Below, piece after piece: positions 12,401 through 24,400 of a stretch of 64,000 bases of DNA (position 1 is the stretch's first letter; each line of letters starts with the position of its first letter). The position numbers and the translations under genes were made by a program. Below the pieces are notes generated by a model that searched no databases, was not told the DNA's origin, and saw nothing but the letters and a program-made list of their open reading frames with translations. The stretch comes from Macrotis lagotis (lineage: Eukaryota; Chordata; Mammalia; Peramelemorphia; Peramelidae), in assembly GCF_037893015.1 (NCBI RefSeq), contig NC_133658.1, positions 289,855,719 to 289,919,718 of the forward strand, written 5' to 3'.

Positions 12401-15400
12401 GAGATATGACTCAGCAAGGTTTGGAGATAAATTCATGATAAGCTAGCCTACAGCCCTTTCTGACCAGTCCATCCTCCCTAAGGTAGTAAAAACAAGTATC
12501 ACCCTTGTGTCCCAGACAAGAATCCATGTCCTTTGTTACTCTTCTGGCACAACAAATTACTTGTCTTAAGTGGGTGGCTATTATTTCTAGTGAGATGAGT
12601 CTGAACTTGTCTATTTTCTAAATGCTGAATAGAGAAACAGAGAAAAATAGAGAAGAAATAGTAGAAAGAGTATTGGACTGTTAATCAGTAATAAATAAAC
12701 ATTGATTAAATGCCAGGCACTGTGCTAAGGTCTGAGGATACAAAGGCAAAAGACATTCCCTATTCTCAAAGAGTTCACAGTCTAATGGCAAAGACAACAT
12801 GTAAGTAACTAGGTATAAACAAGTTAAATACAGGAAAGACCAGAGAAAATCAACAGGGGGAAAAATACTAGAATTAAAGAGAACCAGGAAAGATTTCTTG
12901 TAAAATGCAGGATTTGATCTATTTATTTTTAATAGAGTTAAGTGACTTAACTAAAGTCATTCAGCAAGTAAGTGATAGAGTCCATATCTGAACTCAGGAA
13001 AAAGGAGTTTTTCTGATTCCAGAACCAGCACTCTATCCACTGTACCTCCTAGCTGCCTGTGGAAAGTGGGGTTTTAGCTGGAACTTGAAGGAAGGTGGGG
13101 AAGAGAAGAAAAGAGATGAGAAGGGGAAACATTCCTGGCATAGGGGCAGCCAGGGAAAATACCTTGAGTCAGGCAATGGAAAATCATGTTCAGAGAATAG
13201 CAAAAAAATCACTTCCATTCGAGATCTCAGAGTACCTAGGTGCTCTGCACCATCTGGAAGCTTCCAAAACACTGACTAGCTGGCTTTGTGACTCTTGGGA
13301 ATTCTAATACTCTTGTAGTTTTGCTTTGGTTTCTTTCCCTTGTTCCTATATCTTGTTTTTACCTTTTTAATGGAAAAGATTCTCCCCTATGCTTTAGGAA
13401 GATCTCTTTGACAACCAAGTGCTAGATGGACTGGAGTAGGGAAAGATTTGTGGTAGGGAGATCAGCCTGTAATAGTTCAGACATGAGGTGAAGAAGGACT
13501 GCTCCAGGGTGATGACAGTGTCAGGGGAGAGGAGAAAGCTATGTGGGAGACGTTATAAAGATAGAGTCAACAGGACTTGACCACTGATGAGATATGGGAT
13601 GTGAGAGAACAAGTATAACACCTAGGTTGTGGGACAATGTGACTGCAAGTGGGGACACCCTCAACTATAATAGGGAAGCCAGAAAGAGGAGGTTTGTTGG
13701 GGTAGGGCTTGGGGAAAAGGAATAAAATTCCATTTAGACATATTGAGTTCAAAATGACTATAGGATTTCCAGTTGGAGATCTCTAATGGGTTGTTGAAGA
13801 AGTGAGACTAGAGGTCAACCAAGAAGTGAGGGCTAAATAAGTAGATTTGAGAATCAATATAGAGATGTTAATTGAATTATCTGATGATGTCACCAGATGA
13901 AATAGTATAAAGGAAGAAGAAGAGATGGTCTGGAAGCAAGAGCTGTGGGACACCATGGTTAGTGGGGGTGATGGCAGAGAGACAAAGTAGTCAGATAGTT
14001 GAGAGGAGATCTAGGTACAAGCAGTGCCATGAAAATCTAGAAAGAAGAGAGTAGTTAGGAGAAGAGAGTGATTGGTATATCAAAGACTTCAGAGAGGTCA
14101 AGGAAAGTGAACATTTGAAAAAATGTTCACTTTGAAAAAATGTGAAAAAAATTTGAAAAAATGGCAACTAAGAGATCATTGGGAACTGGAAAGAGATGCT
14201 TTGGTTGAATGATTAGGTCAGAAACCAGACAGTAGATTGTCAGAAAAGAGTGAGAGGAAAGGTAATGGAGGCACCTATCGTAACCAACCTTCTCAATTTT
14301 AGCCACAAAGAGGAGGAAAGTTATGAAAGCACAATCAGAAGGAATTAATGGGTCAAGCTGGGACTTTTTGAGGTTGGGGAAGAAATGGGCATGTTAGTGG
14401 GCAATAGGGAAGGAGACAGTAGACAGAGAGAGACTGAAGATTAGTGAGAATAGGAATAACAGGTGAGGCAATCTGCTGGAGGAGACAAGATAGAATGGGA
14501 TCACTGGTGAGGGTCTAAAGGGATTGGTCTTGGCTTGGAGAAAGACAATACTGTGTGAGACCAGGGTAAAGGAGGACAGAGAGGCAGAAGGCATCTGAGT
14601 GACAGGAGATGAAGACAAGGGGGAAAAGAGAATTTTCAGCAAAAAGCCCCACTATTTTTCAGTAAAATATGAAGCAAGGTTCTCAGTGGAGAGAGTGAGG
14701 AGATGGGGAGCTATAAGAAGCTTGAGGAGAAATTACAAGCTTTGGAAGAGCAATTGTGGACATACTGGAATAGTGAATTGATTAAGGAGAGGTAACAGAA
14801 TAACTTAATAGCAATGAAGGCCCAGTTGAGGTTATGTAACATAAATTATTGTGGTGGACCCTGTCAGGATGAATGCATGATTTTAGTTGCTACTCTGACC
14901 TTGGGTCAATCATTTCCTTTCTCTGGACCTTCATCAAGGAGAGAGTAGAATAGATGATATTCAAATTCCCCTAACTCTAATATCTAGGAGACATTTCCAT
15001 GGTTTGGGGTTTGGAACACATCTATTGCTGTGTGGCCTCTCTTCCCACCAATTTCAACCCATCCTCAGCAGAGTAGCAAATGCTTCCAGGAAGTAGGGAT
15101 CTGGCCATAGTTTCTACGAAGGGAAAAAGAATGAATTTGCAGGATAGTAGGACTTTAGAGTCAGAGAAGGTGTTGGGTAATACTGAGTCCAAATCCTTCA
15201 TAGTGTAGTTGAAGAATTTGAGGCTGAGAAAAGCAAAGTAACCTGTCCTTGATTGCATAGCTAGTAAATGGCAGAGTTAGGATTCGAATTCAGAACTTTT
15301 GACTCCAAGTTTAGTGTCCTCTTCTATCTATTTCCCTGCCTCCCAGATTCTAAGTTGATCCAAAGTTAGTCCCACTGAGTAATCTGTGTTAAGTAGGGTC

Positions 15401-18400
15401 ATATCACATAAACAAACCTTATTCTCTCTGCTCCTAAAATTCTTGTGAGTATTCTTGACTAATATGTGTCCTGTGTTACTCTGATTAGAGGCTCCCTCTG
15501 ATTTCCTCAGGACTGGGGTTGGAGGGTGAGCAGGTGGAGAGAGAGAAGATCAAGAGTAAGGTAAAAGTATCAATCACTAATGGATTGTGTATAGTGTTTT
15601 GAAGACCAAGAGGTTAGATGCTGATAAGGACTGTGGAACAGCACTACAATATAAAGGACCAGGCACATCGATTACACTAATTGAAACCTGAATTTTAAAA
15701 TAATTTTAAAACAATTTTCATATATTTTATTTTTTTATAAATTTTTAATTTATCATTTTAATAAGTTTACTGTAATTTCTCTCAACTGTGCAAATGTATT
15801 TTAAATAGCAATAATTATTAGCAGATATCATTTTATTTTGAAATAAAAATTTTCATCTTACTCTTTTTAGTACATGCAAATGTACCATGTCTATTGACAC
15901 AGCTCTCCCCTTTCAGCTAGGATATTCAGAAAGTCAGGGAAAGGGCATAGAATGGCAGCAACTGGCTTGAATATCAGTTGGATAGGTCTTTGAGATTCAT
16001 TGGTAGATTCTGGCTAGGAAACCATGTCTTACAAGCTTAGTGGACAGAAACCACCTCATAAAGGGTCAATCTCCAGAGATGATTGGCTCCTGAACCTCAG
16101 AGAGACCTCATGCATGCAGGGCAGGAGGATAGGGAGGAATATGAATCCCCATAGCTGGGAATTACAGCAGCAATGGGAAATCAAATAGTTCAAACCAGGC
16201 TTTCTCTAGCCTTCCTTAGAATATTGGTTCAAATTTGGGTCAGCTAATAACCTGGTCATCCTGAGAACGCTGGGATATGTGAGGCAAGGGAAGTCTTTGA
16301 TGCCTAGGAAAGATATCTATATTGGATGTATAGAGCCACCAACCACAACACATCTCTCCTCGCAGAGGAAGTTGATGTTGACTATTTTAAAAGTATTGAT
16401 TTCCAAGCCAAGAGATATCTAGGGAGAAGTTTGGCTTCAAATAAAATAAGTGACCATAAAGAAGAAGAGGTTTAACCAGGGGAATAAGAGAGTGATTGGG
16501 GGAGGAATGGTGAAGAGTTAGTGAAGGCTGAAAGGAAGAGATCATTCCTGTGCCATCAGTGGAAAAGAAAGGGAGAGGGTAGGGAGAAGTAGAGTTTGAT
16601 ATAGGGCAGGTCATTAGCACTAGTAATACAGAATCTTAGGCTTCTCAGAAGAGTTAAAAGACAAACATGTCACCAATCATGTCTTCAGGCTCCAAAGGAG
16701 AGATTCTGAATGCACTCAGTACATGTCAGAAGGTTGAAAGCTCTTTTGTTCTGAGTCCACAGAGGAACTGAGTTATGGTGCATCTCTGCCTTCAGAGATT
16801 CCTAGGAGGGAGGAATAGAGGAAAAGGCTGCCATTGTAGCCCAGAAATCAGAGTTAAGGGTTAGGACAGTCTTAATAAAAGACTGAGACACCAGCAGAAG
16901 CGATGGATCTTCTCCTCTCTATTGGACTTGGGACTAATCTCAGGGGAGGTTATTCAGGATTTGGGCTGGGAGGCAAGTAATTTCAACTGAGTTAGTATCA
17001 GCAAAGGTTACAAGGGAAGTCAATAAGGAACTCTGATATGACACCAATCTTCCACTCAGGGTCTGGGATCTGAAGCTTTGCCATGATAAAGAAAAAAATC
17101 CGTAGAAAAAGTAGTTATCATGTGAATAGCACTAGCCACAGCAAATAAACATTAATATCCATTCTGGCTTCCATCAAAACCAATCTCTCTCAAGGTACCT
17201 ACAGGCATCTGTTAAGATCAGTGCCCTGCCAAAGTGAATCGCTTAGGAACTCAATTGTTGTTTGGGAAGGAGACGGAAGCCCCTCCTGCCACCAGTTACC
17301 ATCTATTCTCATTACAGCCCATGTCCAAACTGCCTGTCCTCAGATTTCACCTCCTGATTGCCCTCCCAGGCAGACCAGCTAGGCTCGAACTGGAGTTCCC
17401 CCAGAGAGCCAGATCAGAGCATCTTGCTATAACCCCATAGCCAACTAAAAACAAAGAGAGAGGGGGGCTGGGAAGCTGGAAGAGAGCTCTTGGCCAGTCT
17501 GAAGGAGTACATGAAGTGGGGTATACCAGGGTTGAGGACCAGGACTCATGGTATTTCTCAAGAGCTGGATTCAAAAACTGGAAAAATGTGTCAGGCAAGA
17601 CCTGTGCATCAGGTGAGACCCAAGAGTCCAATGAAGTGAACTTTAGGCTTTTTTCCCTTACCTCTTTTAAATTCAACCTGAACAGCCCCTAGATCCTGAG
17701 GAAGGATCCAAGGAAGCAATGGCACTAGCTGCAAGGAATTGCTCCAAATCTAGTCTAGGGAGGATCAAAGAACCACAAAATTCCAGACCTGGAGGCAGAT
17801 CTTACAGGTTGTCTAGACTATCTAGAAGAAACTGCTACAGTACTGCAACATTCCTCTCAAGGTAGTTCTAATTATAAGGACGTTTCCCCCTAATATTGAT
17901 CTTTAATCTGTTTCCCTGTAACTTTTATTTACTGAGAAACAAGTAGAACAAATAAAATTCTTTTTTTCATATTATAGCTTCTTCAACCCTAGATTTCCTG
18001 AACTAAAATAATAAAAAGGATGCACTAAATGACCTCTAAGATCTTTTCCAGTTATAAAGCCTACAATTTTATCCTGCAAACTCTTAAATATGTGGAGACA
18101 GTGATCAGAGTTGATGGTGCAGAGGAAAGAAAATTGGATTAGAGTCTGAGAATCTGGGTTCAAAGATTGCCTTTGCTATTTACTAATTGTGTGACCTTGG
18201 GCAAGTCATTTACTCCATAAGAGATTTATCTGTAAAATGAGGGGGTTGGACCAGATGACCCCAAGAGTCCCTTTCAGTGCTTAATATGTAATTCCATGAT
18301 CATTTCCCCTCCAGTCTTTCTCTTCCCTCTTCCTCTGTTTCTTTAAGCTGACTTTTGAGGGGCAGGATTTCTGGTTCTCTCAAGTTCCTAGCCCCTTTTC

Positions 18401-21400
18401 TTTGCAATATTTCACCTTGATCAATGTCCTTTCCTAAAATGCTATTTAGAGTTGATGCACAACGAGAAATTCATAGGATGCGGAGATGAGAGGGAAGATA
18501 CATGATTTAGTCCCTTTATCTTTTATTTTTTAATTATATAAATATTTTTATGATTGAGCAAGTCCATCATAGTTGATTATCACCCCCCATGTTGTTGATA
18601 GTGTGTACAATGTTCTTCTGGTTCTGCTCATCTCACTCAGCATCAATCCATATAAGTCTTTCCAAGTTTTTCTGAAGTTCCATTCCTCACGATTTCTTAA
18701 AGAACAATAGTGTTTCATCACATACATATACCATAATTTATTTAGCCATTCCCCAATTGATGGACATTCCCTTAATTTCTAATTCTTTGCCATTACAAAC
18801 AGAGCTGCTTTGAATATTTTTGTATGTGGGGTTTTTACTCTTTTTTGCATTATCTCTTCAAGATACAGATCCAGTAGTGGTATTGCTAGGTCAAAGCATA
18901 TGCATATTTATTGCCCTTTGGACATAATTCCAAATTGCTCTTCAGAAAGGTTGAACTAGTTCACAGCTCCACCAACAATGCATTAGTGTCCCAGATTTCC
19001 CACATCCCCTCCAACCCTGATCATTATCCTTTCTAATAATACTGGCCAAATTGAGAGGTGTGAGGTGGTACCTCAGAGATGCTTTAATTTGTATTTCTCT
19101 AATCAATGATTTAGAGCAGTTTTTCATATGACTATGGATAGCTTTGATTTCTTTGTCTGAGATTGCCTTTGTGTATCCTTTGACCATTTGTCAATTGTGA
19201 AATGTCTAGTCCCTTTATCTTATAGATTCAGATAAGCTTGGTGATTTGACCAAGGTCCCGTGTATTTTAAGGTGCTATCTTGATTCATGTAAAGGTTTTC
19301 TCACTCCCTTTTTAACCCCCATACCACCTGATGTCCCATAGAAGACAGTAATCTGGGCCAGAGTACAACAGAGACAAGTCAAGTACTGAGAGAAGAAAAG
19401 GGTCCCTTCATCATATTCTCCCCTTCCCCCATAATCCATTATCTCCTAAGGATTTGTTTGAGATACCTACCAGTGATAAAACATTAGGACCAAGATTTAT
19501 TTTTTCTTATTGATATTTTATTTCATTTTCCAATTACATATTATTAAAGTTTTTCAACATTCATCCACTTGCATATTTATGTTACACTCTCTCTTCCCAC
19601 CCCCTCTCCTTAGCAGCAAACAGTCTAGTGAACACTATATGTATACATTTGTGTTTAACATGTTTACATATTAGTCATTTTTTATTTGAAGAGTAAGGAC
19701 TAAGGGAAAAGAAAGAAAATCCTGGGATAGGAAGAAAAAAACAGAGAAATATTTTAAAATGAACATAGTGTTCATTCAGATTCTATAGTTTGTTTTATTT
19801 TCTTTCTTCATCTGGATATGGATGGTATTCTCCATAACAGATCTCCCTGGGTTGTCCTAGCTCTCTGTACTGCTGAGAAGAGCTGCATCCTTCAAGGTTG
19901 ATCAACTCTCAATGTTGTTGTGAATGTGTACCTTGTTCTCTTGGTTCTGCTCCCTTCACTCAACATCAGTTCTTGTCATTCTTTCCATGCTTCTCTAGAA
20001 TCCAACCATTCATGGTTTCTTATAAAACAATAATACACCATAACATTCATGTATCTTAACTTGTTTGACCATTCCTCAATTGATGGGCAGCCCTTCAATT
20101 TCCAAATCTTTGCCACTACAAAAAGAACTGCTATGAATATTTTGGAACATATGGGACTTTTCCCATTTTTTTTTATGATTTCTCCTAGATATAGGACTAG
20201 AATTGGATTTCTTGGGTCAAGGGTATGAATGGTTTTATTGCTCTTGGGACATAGTAGAACCATGATTTAAAAGAAGAAAATGTTGCTGTCCTCAAGGAGT
20301 TTATAGTCTAGATGAGAAGAGAAAAAAATGAAAGCATAAAACATCTACCAAATGAGTGGACCACACAGCAAATGCTTTACAACAGGGTTCTTCATATTTT
20401 TGTGTCAAACACTACTCTCAGTCTGGAATAGCCTAGACAAATAGTTTGAAATATATGAAATAAAATATATTGGATTACATAGGAAACCAGTTATTGAAAT
20501 TGTTACTGTCATGTCCGATTCTTCATGACCCCATTTGGGGTTTTCTGGGCAGAAAAACTGGAGTGATTTTTCATATTTTATTCCAGCTCATTTTACAGAT
20601 GAGGAAACTGAGGCAAATAGGGTAAAATGACTTTCCCAGGGTCACATAACTAGTAAGATTGAAATCAGGAAGATAAGTCTTCCTGATTTCAGGCCTGGTG
20701 TCCACTGAGCATTATTGAAATACAATTATCAAAATGGGGTATTTTTTAAGAAAGATTTTATTTATTTTGAGTTTTACAATTTCCCCCCCTAATCTTGCTT
20801 CCCACCCCCCCACCCCCCACAGAAGGCAGTCTGTTAGTCTTTACATTGTTTCCATGGTATACATTGATCTCAGTTGAATATGATGACAGAGAAATAATAT
20901 CCTTAAGAAAAAAAATAAAATATAAGAGATAGCAAAATTACATAATAAGATTTAAATTAGAGGTAAAAGTCTTTGGTCTTTGTTCAAACTCCACAGTTCT
21001 TTCTCTGGATACAGATGGCATTCTCCATCACAGATATCCCAAAATTGTGCCTAATTGTTGCACTGATGGAATGAGCAAGTCCATTAAGGTTGATCATCAT
21101 CCCCATGTTGCTGTTAGGGTGTACAGTGTTCTTCAGGTTCTGCTCATCTTGCTCAGCATCAGTTCATGCAAATCCTTCCAGGCTTCCCTGAATTCCCCAT
21201 CCCTCCTGGTTTCTAATAGAACAAGAGTATTGTATGGCATACATATACCACAGTTTGTTAAGCCATTCCCCAATTGAAGGACATTCATTTAATTTCCAAT
21301 TCTTTGCCACCACAAACAGGGCTGCTATAAATATAAAATAGATATTTTTAAAAAACCACACAAATTCATGGACCCCCTGAAATACAAATCATTATGGTCT

Positions 21401-24400
21401 GGGGAGGTCAAGGAAGGTTTGAAGACTGAGCCAGTCTTTCTTACCCACTTCCACTGACTAGTAAGAGCTACCAGCTCTTATAAGTTTTCAGCAAAACCCA
21501 CATTGCTTTGAGATGAGGGTGTAGGAAGGTACATAGACTCTAAGGAGGGGGAAGGGAACTGGCCCAAAAGGAAAGGATTTACTTGATGCTGAGAAACTTA
21601 AATATCTAAAAGAGGATATTTAAAGAAACTTAGCTAGCTAGTCCTGAATATGCTAGGAACACTTAGTGTACTGATTAAAAGTTGCAAAAGGAAAGGATTC
21701 GGCAGCTAGTTTCACTAAAGGGCTACTAGCATGCCTGGGTGCCAGCTTCTCCATAGGACTCTTAAACTTTCAAGAATAGTGCAGGAGGTCTCCTTCTGTA
21801 GCCTCCTCCTCAAAGAAGGGGTGGCAGAGCATAAAGAACCCTGAATGGAAATTCAGAGAGATTTGGGACTTTGGCTTGACCCTGTGACCAACCTATTGTT
21901 GGTGGCAGGTTTTAAAGAAGTAATTCCTTTGTCTTTCATTCTCCAGTGAAGATACCATTTCTAGGTGGACTTGGTACATGCCCATAGTCCCTGCTCCTTC
22001 TTCCTGGGGAGGCTCAGGTTGATGGAACACTTGAATTTGGGAGTTAAAGACTGGGATCTGAGGTCAAATCCAGTTTCAAACACTTCTTAGTTGGGTGTCA
22101 CTAAATAAGCCACTTAAACCCTATTTTCCTCAATTTCCTCATCTGTAAAATGGGGATAATAACAGCACTTACCTCTCAAGGCTGTTGTAAGAGTGAGATC
22201 ATACCTGGCTCTTAATAGGAACTATATAAATGTTAGCTAGTAGTCCTGGTGTCCTCACCAAATCCAGCACCAAGATGACGGTGAGTCCCCTTGAGTAGGA
22301 AAAGGGAGGGACAGGTTGACATAGGTCAGAAAAATGGTGCAAGTTAAAGCTTCCTTGCCAATCAGCATGGGGTTAGTGCTCCACTTCCAGCTCAATCAAA
22401 AGAGGGAACCTTAGTTTTCCTTCCTCTCCCCCAAAGCAGATATCTTTTCTTCTAGGCAGCCCCTAAAGAGTATCAGGATACTTCATGTGATTTTCTGTTT
22501 TTTTTTAAAAATTTGTATTTATTTATTTTTCCAATTACCCATAAGGTCAGTCTTCAACACTCATTTTATTTTTACTTGGTTTGGAGATTTTTATTTTTTT
22601 CCTTCCCTCCTTTCCCTCCACCCTCCCCCTGACAGAAAGCAATCTAATATAGGCTATACATGTATAATCATGCTAAACATAAATCCAGAGTTATTTTCTT
22701 TTGTCTTCAGGTTAAAATTAATATCCATACAATCATATATGTGGAAGGGACCTCAGAGAACTTGTCCAACTATCTCATTTTACACATAAGGAAATTGAGG
22801 GCTACAGAAATTAAATAATTTGCCAAAAGTCACAGATCTATTAAATTTCTGAGGTAGAATTGAAACTCAGCTTTTCTTGATTCCAGGTCCTACATTATCT
22901 ACTTCATCACTTATTGGTTCCAATGTTAAGTGACTTGCCCAAGGTCACATGGATGGTGAGAACCAAAGGTGGGATTTGAACCTAGATTCTCTGACTCAGA
23001 GCTAGGCATGTTTCCACAACACCTAAGTCCCAGGGCAGAAAGAGAAGAAAAGACACAGATAAGCAATCTGGAATCTAAAAAGGAGATTGGGAAAGAGCAT
23101 TTATAAACACTCTCCAGGTGTTATTCTGCCTCTGAGTCATTTTTAGTGAAAGCATCACTCATTGGAGCCATCTCCTCTTCCTCCACCTTAAATAATTGTC
23201 CATCTGGGTGCAAAAAGCTGGGGTGGTCAGTCCATTCCTTATGCCCTAGGAATGGTTTTCCCTTCTAGTTCTCCAGGAAGAACCTTCATTTCCATGAGGA
23301 AGTCTTCCCAAGGGCTTCACAATTGACTCCAAATTGGGAAAGGTGAGAGGAGCATGGTCATTGCTTGGGGTCTTGGGAAATGAGAACCATTCTGCAGATA
23401 TCATCTTGCCACAGAATCCATCCATCTGTAGACCTGCTCCTCTTACAATCACATCACTACCAACTTCCTCCATCAGAGAAGTGCAGACAAGCAATAAAAA
23501 AAATGTCCACCTTGTCAATGAGCTGCAAGTTCTCTGAGGCATTTAATGCCACATCAGGTCAGCCAGTTCAAAATTGCTTCTAATTGGCTCTCCTGCAAGC
23601 AATTTTTTTCCTCCTCCTTTCTCCCCCACCCCTTCTACCTACAGCTCTCAAAGAGGGAGGAAAAATTCTTTCCTCTTTGAACACATCAAAGAAACTGCTT
23701 CCAAGCTGATCCTTGACTGCCGGGGGACCCGTCTCTGTGAGAGATAAGACGCAGACTGGGCTGGACACTGAGATTGGATTTGTCACCCACAGGGGCTGCA
23801 GCCCCGATCCCAGAAGCCCAGCTCTGTCTGCCAGACTGTTAGAAAATAGGAAAGAGATTGCCCAATGAGGTGGTGGAAGCTGCCTCACCCCTAGTCCAAC
23901 AGAGGCAGATTTTCCCTCTGAGTTGCAAAGTTGTGATAGGAGGGGAATCCTGAGCCCAAATCTCTTCATTTGCAAAGTCTGGGAATTGAATTTGAATGAA
24001 GCACTGCTGGGGACAACTCTGTATTAGATCTGTTACCATGACATCATGAGTTTTTTTATTATAGCAAATAATAAGCATAATTAATAATAAATAGCAACAA
24101 CCGCTGAGCAGAAATGATTAGCCAGTGATGACTGTCCTTTGAAGTGGTCCCAAGGGAGGATTTATTCCAGTGAGATTGCCATAGCTCTAAAATGTGCTAT
24201 AGTGGAAAATGTTCTAGATTAGGAATCAAAGAACTGGCCTCTACCAATCTATTTCCTGTATGATCTACAGGCAAGTTGAATCGCATCCTGGGCCTCAGAG
24301 GTTTAGAGGAAGTCAATCTAACCTATTCATTATTATAGGAAGATATTAAGCTTCTCTCCTAGTGCTAGATCTCTAAATCTAATCATTCTAGGATCTAGCT

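Larger units (their letters stand above)
20388..21390. repeat. palindromic DNA-transposon relic split by two later insertions
   Basis: Starts 'agggttcttcatatttttgtg', continues 'aaacactactctcagtctgg', and ends with 'aaattcatggaccccctgaa', the complement-like end typical of this family. It is interrupted by a SINE (20497-20711) and an L1 (20751-21334). Members elsewhere in the window (30.75, 34.62, 47.81 kb) share the 'ttcttaacc ... ggttaagaa' ends expected of a hAT-type non-autonomous element. Confidence 0.5.
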
